NCBI GenBank assembly: GCA_051453625.1
Contig: JBOZIK010000001.1
Location: 86,668,323 to 86,702,833 of the forward strand
Origin: Welwitschia mirabilis
Lineage: Eukaryota > Gnetophyta > Gnetopsida > Welwitschiales
Direction: 5' to 3'
DNA length: 34,511 nucleotides
This document shows positions 12,072 to 21,238 of the stretch, piece by piece; the stretch's first letter is position 1, and each line of letters opens with the position of its first letter. The translations under genes were made by a program, and so were the position numbers. The notes under the pieces are model-generated. The model ran no database searches. It worked only from the letters and a program-made list of their open reading frames with translations, and was not told the origin of the DNA.

Positions 12072-12171
12072 NNNNNNNNNNNNNNNNNNNNNNNNNNNNN
12101 NNNNNNNNNNNNNNNNNNNNNNNNNNNNNNNNNNNNNNNNNNNNNNNNNNNNNNNNNNNNNNNNNNNNNNN
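12072..12171. other. Assembly gap (100 N) between inner copies C and D
   Basis: The left side ends in the gag N-terminal half; the right side restarts in protease, equivalent to about 7838 in copy A. Confidence 0.95.
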
Positions 12172-13143
12172 TCAAGTCTTTAAATTTTGATTTGTCACCT
12201 ATAATATGATGAGAGCACTCACTATTAATGTATAAAACTTTATTATCAGTGTCCTAACTTCTTGCATATTTCATAAACAAGTAGTCTTCTTCATCTTCTT
12301 TAGCATACTTAGCTTCTTTAGGTTTGGACTAGTAAATGTTATCTGTATGTCCATATTTCTTATAATAAGAACACTACACTAAACTAAACCGACCATGTCC
12401 TCTTTCTTGAAATCCTCCTTGGCTTCTTCCTCTTATATGCTAATTCAAGGACTCAGGCCCCCCTTTGATTTGAAATGCCCTTTCTTCCTCCTTCATACTT
12501 AATCTGTTGATTCTTGTCTTATGAGTTTGGAGTAAACCCATTAGTTCATCAAATGAGAAATTGGATAGGTTCTTGGATTCTTTGATTATAGCTACTACAT
12601 GATCTAACTTGGATGGTAAGCTCCTTAGAACTTTAGCAATCACCATTACATCTGCTAATTAATCTCCATAAGATATTATTTATCCTACATTTGATGAGAC
12701 TCTTGCCAAAAAAACTTGCATAGATTTGTTACTTTTTATGGAGGAAGTTTTAAAATCTCCTCTAATTAATTGTAATTTAATAGTAATTACCTTTGAGGAA
12801 CCCTAATATTTAGCTTTGAGAGTAGTCCATGCTTGCTTTGCCATGATAGCTGCTACTATCCTTGAAAAAAATTGACTCATCCACTCCTTACTGGATGAAA
12901 AAGAGTGCTTTAGCATCTTACTTATGTTGCAAGTTATATCATCTTCATTTTTTTCATAACCTATTTTAAGATAGTCCTAGTGATCTTGGGACTTGAAAAG
13001 GTTTTTCATTTTAATGCATCAAAATTCATATGATTCTTCTTTGAATAGAGGAATTTGCAATTAAGAAACATCGACACCAATGTTGGTAGCCATTTTTGAG
13101 CATGAAGTAGACTTGGAATAATTCCTAGTTTAGAAGTAACCTA
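12172..13143 (-). pseudogene. Copia protease to gag fragment, inner copy D
   Basis: Starts in protease (matching the last 55 bases of copy A), then the zinc-knuckle region (about 12290-12400) and gag. The stretch 12440-12646 on the minus strand reads MVIAKVLRSLPSKLDHVVAI and FSFDELMGLLQTHKTRI, typical of the copia gag UBN2-type domain. The gag start lies near 13093 (ATGGCTACCAAC on the minus strand). It is interrupted by stops and small indels. Confidence 0.88.
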
Positions 13144-13155
13144 GCTTTGATACTA
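13144..13155 (-). other. Primer binding site of the inner copia element, decayed
   Basis: The minus strand reads TAGTATCAAAGC, against TGGTATCAGAGC in the outer element. It is complementary to the 3' end of initiator tRNA-Met and adjoins the 5' LTR. Confidence 0.82.
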
Positions 13156-13159
13156 TTTG

Positions 13160-13456
13160 TGTTGGAGAATTTTGATAAATGAAGAAATAAAGTGAAAGGA
13201 AACTTAATTCTGCAGATCAATGATTCATTAACTTGGAGTATTGCCTATTAAATAGGCTATATAATGAGCATAACTGGAGGAGAAAGTAATTAACTTAGCT
13301 AAAAATACTTAACTATGTAACATTCACTAGCAAGAAACTATGTAACATTTACTAGAAATAAACTAAGAATCATAAAAGAGAACAAAAGCTAGAATATCTC
13401 AATAGATTTATTATCTCTAATAGAAAAGAAGTTCTTATTAATTAAAAGTTCTAACA
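13160..13456 (-). repeat. 5' LTR of the inner copia element
   Basis: This 297-bp LTR runs on the minus strand from TGTTAGAACTTTTAATTAAT to ...AAAATTCTCCAACA, with intact TG...CA ends. It has two 25-bp units instead of three. It is followed by TCTAG, matching the TCTAT flank at 5185-5189 except for the last base. Confidence 0.9.
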
Positions 13457-13522
13457 TCTAGACCTTCTGATCTTGGTCCATTGGAAGTTTAAAAATTGTT
13501 TCCAATTGGTGTTTGTTAGAAA

Positions 13523-13986
13523 GAACTTGGAATTAATATTATATCCTATAGTCCTCTATGTAGAGGTTTCCACTCATTTGGGTCAAAGCTCATGAAACGT
13601 TTAGCAGATAATGATCATAGAAAGGTAAGTTATATATCTTTTGCTACTATTTCGGATGTTCAATTTATAAGCATTGTTGACAACTCTTAACAATTCATTT
13701 GTAGTATTTACTAGGGTTTAAAGATGATAATATTGAAAAGAATAAGATTGCAAATGAAAGAATTTGCAAAACAGCTTTAAATAAGGAATTCACTCCTTCT
13801 CAGCTTGCACTTGCATGGGTTTAGCTTCAGGGTAATGACATAGTGCTAATTCTTGGCACAACAAAACTCAAAAACCTGGAAGAAAATATTAGTGTTTTTT
13901 TTGTTAAACTAACACCTTAAGAAACCCAAGAAATAGAAAACGTAGTGTTATCTATTTGTAATGTAAGGAAGAGATGTCCTGAATAA
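13523..13986 (+). pseudogene. Aldo-keto reductase pseudogene, 3' exons
   Basis: Continuation of the AKR from 4386-5139. Exon 13523-13624 reads ELGINIISYSPLCRGFHSFG then SKLMKRLADNDHRK and ends at a clean GTAAGT donor (13625-13630). The last exon, 13705-13986, follows TTGTAG and reads YLLGFKDDNIEKNKIANERI, then the family block TPSQLALAWV, a stop (13822-13824), LQGNDIVLILGTTKLKNLEE (the NADPH-binding GTTKxxxLxEN block), a second stop (13918-13920), ETQEIENVV, and a terminal TAA at 13984-13986. Conserved intron positions and splice signals show descent from a normal gene; two internal stops plus the retrotransposon make it dead. The gene is plus strand, antisense to both copia elements. Confidence 0.93.
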
Positions 13987-15911
13987 TAGATGTTTGCAAC
14001 TTGAAAAAATGCTAATACACCTATCCTCTCTTCATGAAAAATGGCTTTAACTTAAGTATGAAAAGATATTATCAGAGAAAATGCACTGTCTAGCGTGTAT
14101 GAGGAAGAATATGCTTTGTCTTATGTGTAAGAATGTGGCACTGCCTCTACATGATTATCTATAGTAAAGGAAAGGAATCTTACAATTCTGATCTATAGAA
14201 ATGAACAATAAATGTCAAGGCTTATATGTCAGGTTATAAAGCATTTTGTTACATATTCCTACTACATACTCTTATAGTTCAGTACTTATTAAATACAACC
14301 CAACTCCGTAAGCTTGCTAAAATGAAGAACGTTTACATCACTTAGTTAAAATGAGATAATTAATAACTTCATGGAGGATCATAGCTTATACCAATAGCAT
14401 AAAATTTCATATTATCTCCTATGAATCCTTGCATGACTTCATAGAACATTTGAAAATACTAGTACTGAAGAATATTGATAAAAGGAAACAAAAAGGGACT
14501 TCCATTAAAAATACAAACATAAAATATAATGTAATTATACATGCTTTGTTCTCTTAAATATGTACTTTGATGTTGTACTTAATAAATATGCAATATGTAA
14601 AGGAGATAACAAGGATTCACAAGCTTAAACGAATGATTTTTACAAGGTATTACAAATATGATACCAATGTTAGAAGTAAGAATAAACTTTGGATACTATG
14701 GAAGAGTGCTTGAAAAACCACTTGAAATCAATAGTAGCAATTCAAAACCTTACCTAATGCAACATTTTTCTCAAGCATGAAAATGTCATACATCTAATTA
14801 AGGCACTAGAGAATATTACTCATATTATTTTTAAAGCACATAATCACTATACATGAATTCTAGTTAGCTAGAATAAGAACTGTAAAGAAATTATAGATCC
14901 TTCTAAATAACAAGAAAGCCAATGTTCATTAGAAATGCTTAAATATAGTTGATAATTTATACAACTTAATAAGTTCATATAATATAGTAACCTATGCTGT
15001 TATACATAAGAAGAATTTGCAAAAACTTAATTGCTAAGATAACATTATGATTAATTAGAGTATTTTTATGAATTATCCTTTATTAAACTTTATATATTGA
15101 GGTTGTAGTTTATCTGTGAATTCCCTACTAACCTCGCTAGTGTTGTACTTAAACATCATGCTTTATTTAGGATTTATCACCTACAATGTTTTCATTGATT
15201 CTTTTCCTTTGTTTATAATGTTTTCATTGATTCTATTCCTTTGTTTACATTCAAATTTAAAGTTCAACTTGTACAAAATGCCTGAAGAACATCCATACTC
15301 ATTCTTGAATTATACATCTTTAGTTTCCTATATTCTAGTATTGATAACATGAAAAAATACTATTCATAACCAGTGATGTCTTAGCCAGTTTAGTGGCTGT
15401 AATAAAATCTCATTAGGGTTATATAAGAAAAATAGCAATGCATTTCATGAGTGCAAAAATCCTTAAGCTTCTCCAATTCAAGGATGTGTGAACTAATATG
15501 CAAATTGAGTAGATAGAGGTTAGTGATAAAATCAATTTGAATTACATTCATAATGTTGAAGCATTTAAGAACAAATGTACAAATGACAACAATGTAAGAA
15601 AAATGGAAAATTTATAGTTGATGGCATTTTTCATATTAAGGAAATTCAGATGCCTCTTAGATTAATGGAATTGGAGTTTTTTTACTAAGATTACAAAAGG
15701 CCATCAACTCAAAAATTTCTTTATGAGGACACTATAGATATTGTTGCAGTGTGTATTTATGCAATAGTTCAAGTTTCAATTTCAATCCTGTTAATTATAA
15801 TAAGATGCAAAATACAACACACTAGTATAGATGAAGTGATCCGAATGTCATAATTCCATCGAAGGCCAATGGTATAGACAATAAAGAGTTGATTTCAGAA
15901 AAGAAATATGT
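13987..15911. other. AKR 3' flank, no gene recognised
   Basis: Strongly AT-rich sequence with scattered stops on all frames. The open frame at 15116-15352 is hydrophobic low-complexity and contains a short direct repeat (ATGTTTTCATTGATTC twice near 15186-15234); I do not consider it a gene. No element of the copia family is visible here, although the segment is enclosed by the outer LTRs. Confidence 0.5.
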
Positions 15912-16011
15912 NNNNNNNNNNNNNNNNNNNNNNNNNNNNNNNNNNNNNNNNNNNNNNNNNNNNNNNNNNNNNNNNNNNNNNNNNNNNNNNNNNNNNNNNN
16001 NNNNNNNNNNN
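15912..16011. other. Assembly gap (100 N) at the right AKR-flank/outer-element junction
   Basis: The left side is AKR flank; the right side is copia gag. The capture or insertion junction is hidden. Confidence 0.95.
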
Positions 16012-16382
16012 AACAGTAATTACCTTAGATAAACCCTGTTATTTAGTTTTCAGAGTAGTCCACACTTGCTTGGTCATGGTAGCTACTACTATCCTTTAAA
16101 AAATCGACTCATCCACTACTTGTTGTATGAAAAAAGTGCTTTTGCATCTCGCTTCTAATCCTCTTTGTTGCGAGTCTCATCATCTTCGTTCTCTTCATAA
16201 CCTATTTCGACATACTCCCAGAGATCTTGGGACTTGAACAAGGTTTTCATTTTGATGTTCCAAAATTTGTATGAGTCTCCTTTAAACAGAGGAATTTGGT
16301 TGAGAAACATTGACACTGGTGTTGGTAGCCATTCTTGAGTGTGAAGTCGAGTTGGAATAATTCCTAGTTCAGAAGAAACTTG
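16012..16382 (-). pseudogene. Copia gag 5' fragment of the outer element
   Basis: Aligns with 11890-12071 and 12783-13143 (gag N-terminal half). It includes the segment with the CATGACCAAGCAAGTGTGG motif on the minus strand and a start region near 16333 (ATGGCTACCAACACC on the minus strand). It lies directly downstream of the primer binding site, the correct place for gag. Truncated by the gap at its 3' side. Confidence 0.85.
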
Positions 16383-16394
16383 GCTCTGATACCA
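16383..16394 (-). other. Primer binding site (initiator tRNA-Met), outer copia element
   Basis: The minus strand reads TGGTATCAGAGC exactly, four bases inside the 5' LTR end. This is the standard plant copia priming site for minus-strand DNA synthesis. Confidence 0.95.
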
Positions 16395-16398
16395 GTTT

Positions 16399-16695
16399 TG
16401 TTGGAGAATTTTGCTAAATGAAGAAACAAAGTGAAAGGAAACTTAATTCTGCAGATCAATAATTCATTAACTTGGAGTAGTGCTTATTAAATAGGTTGTA
16501 CAATGAGCATAACTTGAGGAGAAAGTAACTAACTTAGCTAAAAAGACTCAACTATCTAATGTTCACTAGCAAGAAACTATGTAACGTTTACTAGCAAGAA
16601 ACTAGGGACCATAACAAACCACAACAGCTAGAATATCTCAAGAGATTTATTGTTTCCAACAGAAAAGAAGTTTGAATTAATTAAAACTTGTAACA
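16399..16695 (-). repeat. 5' LTR of the outer copia element
   Basis: 297 bp with TG...CA-type ends (minus strand TGTTACAAGTTTTAATTAAT to ...CTCCAACA). Two 25-bp units. Followed by TTAAT (16696-16700), identical to the left flank at 2655-2659. Confidence 0.92.
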
Positions 16696-16723
16696 TTAAT
16701 CACCCAGCCAAAATGGCCATCTT

Positions 16724-16762
16724 NNNNNNNNNNNNNNNNNNNNNNNNNNNNNNNNNNNNNNN
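16724..16762. other. Assembly gap (39 N) inside a near-duplicate motif
   Basis: AGCCAAAATGGCCATCTT to the left and AGCCAAAATGACCACCTC to the right are near copies, so the gap may hide a short tandem repeat or a mis-joined contig end. Confidence 0.85.
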
Positions 16763-16772
16763 CTCAGCCAAA

Positions 16773-16871
16773 ATGACCACCTCCCATTCCCAATCCAAAT
16801 TCTTCTTTCTCTTGAAGTTTTTCACTCTTCTTTCAACCACCTTACAAATGCGTGCCTCTATGTCAATCTAA
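16773..16871 (+). CDS. Small ORF with signal-peptide-like sequence, unrecognised
   Basis: A 32-residue frame starting MTTSHSQSKFFFLLKFFTLL, with a polar start followed by a hydrophobic run, like an N-terminal secretion signal or membrane anchor. The rest of any protein is absent; a stop follows at 16869-16871. It lies 73 bp right of the outer copia target duplication, so it could be the 5' end of a gene disrupted there, or chance. A near copy of its start context precedes the 39-N gap. Confidence 0.2.
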   Translation: MTTSHSQSKFFFLLKFFTLLSTTLQMRASMSI

Positions 16872-17483
16872 ATATACAATCTACCTCATTATTGATTGAT
16901 CGTTAATGCAAATGCATTCTTCTCTGATTGTTGTTTCTCATGCCCACTCTTTAAATCATTAATAAAAAAAGAAACTCCTTCATTTTGTTTTTGCATATGT
17001 AAGACATTTATTAATACTTAACGGCTAGTACTCCGTAGCAGCATTCCTTCTCTAACAGTGATAACATTAGTGTAATGTCTGATGTGAAGGTTGATCCTAA
17101 CATCGTCAACTCTATGCATGCGCAGTATAGGAGACGATGCCATAGAAAGTTCAAATCTTACTAATAGAGAGATCATCTTAGCCTGATGATTTATCAAATG
17201 TAATAATAACGGCCTTTCTCCACATGAAAGAATCTAGCAGTTGGTTGCAGGAGATCTCTGGACCAAGGTCCAGATCGAATTCTTGAATAGTGTAATGAGT
17301 TTGAATGGCTTCGCAATAATTTTTGATAGTGGGTATTGGTGAGAGGAAGTCCTAAGACAAAGCTAGCAAAGGACATGGTTTCAGAACCCAGGACTACTTT
17401 GGAAGGCAGAAATAATATTTTCAATACCTTTAAAAAGTTGTTCGGTAAACCGTTATAGCAGTTGTGGTATATCCGAAGAAGAA

Positions 17484-17828
17484 TCAAATAAAGAAACTAG
17501 CTTTCAATTTCATTAGCTTGTTTGTTTCTGGGAAACAGTCATAGGGATAGAGATCTGAAGGCTTACAGAGTTTAGGCACTTGTTCTGATCTCGATAAATG
17601 CTTAGATGATCCAAACACTGCAATGAGAATTTTAGTGGCAAATGGTATCATCTCATTCTTTAACCGCATAATATTAGTGGAACGATCTTTATTGAAATAG
17701 CTCTAGTGAAGCTGCGTAGTGAGATAGCTCAGAGCCCAATCAGACCATTGAAATGCACCTTCACATCCACAATTATCTAAAACAACTCTCTGCATCTCGA
17801 TGAACGAAAGAGCATCCTTGTGAATGAC
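17484..17828 (-). pseudogene. Possible exon of an unrecognised gene, one in-frame stop
   Basis: On the minus strand, after a good acceptor (TGGTTTTGCAG, just above 17828), a 115-codon frame reads VIHKDALSFIEMQRVVLDNC, then GCEGAFQWSDWALSYLTTQL. One stop (17703-17705) follows, then 61 open codons from MRLKNEMIPFATKI. Composition is non-repetitive and GC-richer than the flanks, which argues for real coding ancestry. A second open frame (17194-17487) continues in the same direction in another phase. I do not recognise the family. Confidence 0.35.
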
Positions 17829-18069
17829 CTGCAAAACCAAATGATTAACAAGAAGAAAGAGGAGTGATAAAAAACAAGAATTAATGAGGCAAGGTTTTTA
17901 GTCGTCATCATAATAAGGAAAGTCGATTCCAATACACAGAGGAAAGAAAAGACTATGTAGAATTACAGAATAGTCTAATTCATTAGAGCACGGCGATGAG
18001 TAATGTTGAAAAGAGTTGGAGTTGCAACACTGTAAAGATGGACTGGTAAACATGCAAGAAGTGAAGGAC

Positions 18070-18255
18070 CTAGTCACCGGGCTCCATGGGCAGAAGACCC
18101 GCTGTGGACAGAAGAATGTTTGACTGAAGTTGATGACTGGTTGAGCAGCGAGAGGGATAGCAAAGTATCTCTCCCTGCAGTTGAGCAGGTGCCAAAATGA
18201 TAACTGCACAAACCGCGAATTCTTTCATGTCACTAAAACAATAACAGTGCTGCAT
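18070..18255 (-). CDS. Small ORF with secretion-signal-like start and cysteines, unrecognised
   Basis: A 61-residue frame. From the internal Met at 18228 it reads MKEFAVCAVIILAPAQLQGE followed by two close Cys, a pattern seen in small secreted cysteine-rich plant proteins such as lipid-transfer types. The typical eight-cysteine spacing is not present in this frame. A different frame (17898-18209) supplies further Cys, including a CC pair, so a frameshifted remnant is conceivable. It lies 242 bp upstream of the possible exon at 17484-17828 on the same strand. Function is not assigned. Confidence 0.22.
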   Translation of the reverse strand: MQHCYCFSDMKEFAVCAVIILAPAQLQGEILCYPSRCSTSHQLQSNILLSTAGLLPMEPGD

Positions 18256-19300
18256 TTTGTGGATACCCTTATGTATGGTATTGTATCCATTACATTTTAA
18301 GTATGATTACAAGTTGCTTGGATTCGATTCCTCTTTGTTATCTTGTGCTGTTTCTTATTTTTTTCCTATTGAAAAACAATGGAGGATATGAAGAAGTATT
18401 ACCAATACTTGAACATAACACCTGTTCTCAATTTGCAAGGGACCACAATTACAATAAAAACAACGAACAAAAAGAATAGAGGACAGTCAGCGCATGGTTA
18501 AAGCTGTGGAAGAAGAGATGGAAATTGACTGAAAAGGAAATATCAAATGAAAACCACTTTATGATTCGATTCATCACAGACTCGAGAACAAATTTCCACT
18601 GAATTTGATTCCCCACAAAAGAACTAGCTATTTATCATTCACTTGCAACATGTAAGGGTGGATGTATGACTACCACTTCATCATCATTCTTTCTTGAATT
18701 GCCTACACTAATGTGAAAACTAGAAACTGCTTGCAAAATACCATCTACTTGATGACCGCTCTCGACATTCATAAGTGGATGCATAGGAGGTATTTTAATT
18801 CATTATTTTCTATTTATAACTTAATGAATTATGTGCATCATCACATCATCATGATGATGAAGGCAATGGTTTTTGGTTTGAGCATTTACAAAATACTTGT
18901 ATCATATTATTTTTGTGATAAAAACTTATGTTGCCTTATCCTTGCAAAACACAGTGTATTTATCTTAGAAGTAATAAGACTTCCCTACGAATAGGTGAAG
19001 TAAAAAGGGTTAAATGCTAACAAAAGAATAGCAAAATTTCACATGAAAACAAGTTTGCAACAACAGAGAGCTTAGGATGAGTGCCCATTTTGCTTCAACG
19101 GAAAAATTGTTTTTCAATCTTTAGACCATTTCTTAGTCTATCAAGAGTTATTAAACTAATTAGCAACTTTTGTCTTTCATTCTCATTTAACTCCAATTAC
19201 TTTGGGTCAAGTTCAAAAGCAAGTAATGCAATAGTAGCACACATACCTTTAATAATTTTTCTAATAGGAGGCTATGCAAGACAACTAGGCATGTTGTGAA
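18256..19300. other. No gene recognised
   Basis: AT-rich sequence with only short frames. The frames at 18713-18994 and 19081-19299 have no family signature and no coding-type composition. Confidence 0.45.
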
Positions 19301-19427
19301 GAGAAGCACAATTGGTTATTGAAAAGCTTTAAAAGCTTAGAGGTCTCTAGTTCAAGTCCATAGGTTATAGATCTGCCAAGTATACTTCTCTTAAAATTAT
19401 TGGCTTTTAAGGTCTCTTAAAATTATC
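19300..19427 (+). mobile_element. Candidate tRNA-derived SINE head (Pol III A and B boxes)
   Basis: AAGCACAATTGG at 19303-19314 fits the A-box pattern TRGYNNANNNG except for its first base. AGAGGTCTCTAGTTCAAGTC at 19339-19358 contains a B box (GTTCAAGTC) with the flanking AGGTCTC seen in many plant SINEs. The spacing of about 35 bp is right. No tRNA cloverleaf forms, so it is not a tRNA gene. The body and 3' end would lie in the following N gap. Confidence 0.4.
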
Positions 19428-20102
19428 NNNNNNNNNNNNNNNNNNNNNNNNNNNNNNNNNNNNNNNNNNNNNNNNNNNNNNNNNNNNNNNNNNNNNNNNN
19501 NNNNNNNNNNNNNNNNNNNNNNNNNNNNNNNNNNNNNNNNNNNNNNNNNNNNNNNNNNNNNNNNNNNNNNNNNNNNNNNNNNNNNNNNNNNNNNNNNNNN
19601 NNNNNNNNNNNNNNNNNNNNNNNNNNNNNNNNNNNNNNNNNNNNNNNNNNNNNNNNNNNNNNNNNNNNNNNNNNNNNNNNNNNNNNNNNNNNNNNNNNNN
19701 NNNNNNNNNNNNNNNNNNNNNNNNNNNNNNNNNNNNNNNNNNNNNNNNNNNNNNNNNNNNNNNNNNNNNNNNNNNNNNNNNNNNNNNNNNNNNNNNNNNN
19801 NNNNNNNNNNNNNNNNNNNNNNNNNNNNNNNNNNNNNNNNNNNNNNNNNNNNNNNNNNNNNNNNNNNNNNNNNNNNNNNNNNNNNNNNNNNNNNNNNNNN
19901 NNNNNNNNNNNNNNNNNNNNNNNNNNNNNNNNNNNNNNNNNNNNNNNNNNNNNNNNNNNNNNNNNNNNNNNNNNNNNNNNNNNNNNNNNNNNNNNNNNNN
20001 NNNNNNNNNNNNNNNNNNNNNNNNNNNNNNNNNNNNNNNNNNNNNNNNNNNNNNNNNNNNNNNNNNNNNNNNNNNNNNNNNNNNNNNNNNNNNNNNNNNN
20101 NN
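19428..20102. other. Assembly gap (675 N)
   Basis: Unsequenced. The two long minus-strand open frames spanning it are artefacts. Confidence 0.99.
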
Positions 20103-20280
20103 GGCCCTGATGTGTGGTAAACCTTGGTTCCTACCAATATTTGTGGTAGCTCTTATCTCACTTGATTCTCTTATTTTATCCATCATCCTCATCCTAACTC
20201 CACAACATACTTCATAATACTATTCATTTAATTTTGCATGCCTTATATAATACACATTATATTGTACTTTTATAATGTTC

Positions 20281-20784
20281 TGGTATTAGAGTATATGCGA
20301 GTTTAAGACAAAACATTTTGCTTAGGAAAAAGAGTTTAAAAAATGGGTTTTGGATCATTCTCTATCTGGATTTGGATGTGCTTAAACACTTCTTATCATC
20401 ATTTTAGTTGCATTCATAATTTTAATGTACTTAGTATTAAGCTTTATGACCTTAGAAAATGGAAAGGTTAGAAGGTTATGTATAACAAAAGAGTTTTCAT
20501 GGATGTTGAAGTCGACACATAGTACAATCTTAAGCATATGCCATGAAGTTAAAGAAAGGGTAAAGGAAGAATAGAATTTCTGGAGGCCTGACTATTCTAA
20601 ACACAAGAGACAATTAGTGTTGTCTTGATTAGCAAGCCTATAGATAATAATCCAACTTGTTCAACAATTATTTTATGACATTGAATGAAGTTAAATTCAA
20701 CTTTATAAGTACAATAATTAGGAGAGATAGAGAAGCTACTGAAAATATTATATAAGGACAAAATCTCTTAAAGGGATGGAGTAA
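20281..20784 (+). mobile_element. Short internal region of a Ty3/gypsy-like element (PBS-like site to polypurine tract)
   Basis: TGGTATTAGAGT at 20281-20292 differs from the tRNA-iMet primer site TGGTATCAGAGC by two C-to-T changes. About 500 bp later AAAGGGATGGAGTA (20771-20784) resembles a polypurine tract immediately before an LTR. The interval has no protein signature, so if both ends are real the element is non-autonomous or internally deleted. Its 5' LTR would lie in the gap and at 20103-20280. Confidence 0.4.
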
Positions 20785-21238
20785 TGTCACGTCCAGATTT
20801 TTAGGGTCCAAGATTCTAAATAATTCTTAATGTTATAGAACCTTAAGCTGATTTAATTATTGCATAATTGCCATAAGTGTAATTTTTATCTTGAAAATTA
20901 TGTGCTATAATTTTGTAATGTCATGATGTTACCTTTGTTAAAAATTTATAGTTATTTAATTATGATTATTAGTGGTTAAATTATTGTAACTATTGCACTT
21001 ATATCTATTTGATCTAGAAAATAGCTTTTATGTGGTTTTGAAAATTACTGGTTATAAGAATTATTTTAATTTACATGTGGAGAATTATTATTCGTTATTA
21101 TGATATTAATGCACCCAATGGTTTGACAAAGGTCACAGAATTCCCACCACTTCCACACACATACCACTTCCATCACTTCCACACCTCCCACCACTTCCAT
21201 CACACCACTCCCACCATATCACTTCCTCTACCTCTACC

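Larger units (their letters stand above)
5190..13456 (-). mobile_element. Inner Ty1/copia element inserted in an AKR intron
   Basis: The LTRs are 5190-5510 (3') and 13160-13456 (5'), both with TG...CA-type ends. The flanks are TCTAT at 5185-5189 and TCTAG at 13457-13461, a 5-bp target duplication with one change. The AKR coding sequence stops 50 bp to the left (5139) and resumes 66 bp to the right (13523), so insertion was into an intron of about 115 bp. The element is far longer than a typical copia of about 5 kb. Its interior has four overlapping partial copies (5531-7894, 7995-10144, 10245-12071, 12172-13159) separated by 100-N gaps. Joining only the first and last would give roughly 3.9 kb. 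Confidence 0.82.
2660..16695 (-). mobile_element. Outer Ty1/copia element, with an AKR pseudogene and an inner copia between its LTRs
   Basis: The left LTR (2660-2981) and right LTR (16399-16695) share variants absent from the inner pair: CTATCTAATG before the 25-bp repeat, AATAATTCATTAAC, and AAATAGGTTGTA. The flanks are TTAAT at 2655-2659 and TTAAT at 16696-16700, a perfect 5-bp duplication, so these two LTRs very likely bound one insertion. Element order on the minus strand is 5' LTR, tRNA-iMet primer site, gag piece (16012-16382), gap, foreign DNA with the AKR pseudogene and inner copia, gap, RT/RNase H (3002-4122), polypurine tract, 3' LTR. Protease, integrase and most of gag are missing. 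Both element/AKR junctions lie in 100-N gaps, so mis-scaffolding of the central block is possible. Confidence 0.75.

Noticed and set aside
15116-15352. 78-codon hydrophobic frame, membrane-protein-like
   Set aside because: T-rich DNA produces hydrophobic codons by chance; it contains a short direct repeat and has no family signature.
19301-19360. Possible tRNA gene
   Set aside because: A and B boxes are present but the acceptor, anticodon and T stems do not pair into a cloverleaf; a SINE head fits better.
19397-20192. Two long minus-strand open frames (246 and 261 codons)
   Set aside because: Nearly all of both frames is the N gap at 19428-20102.
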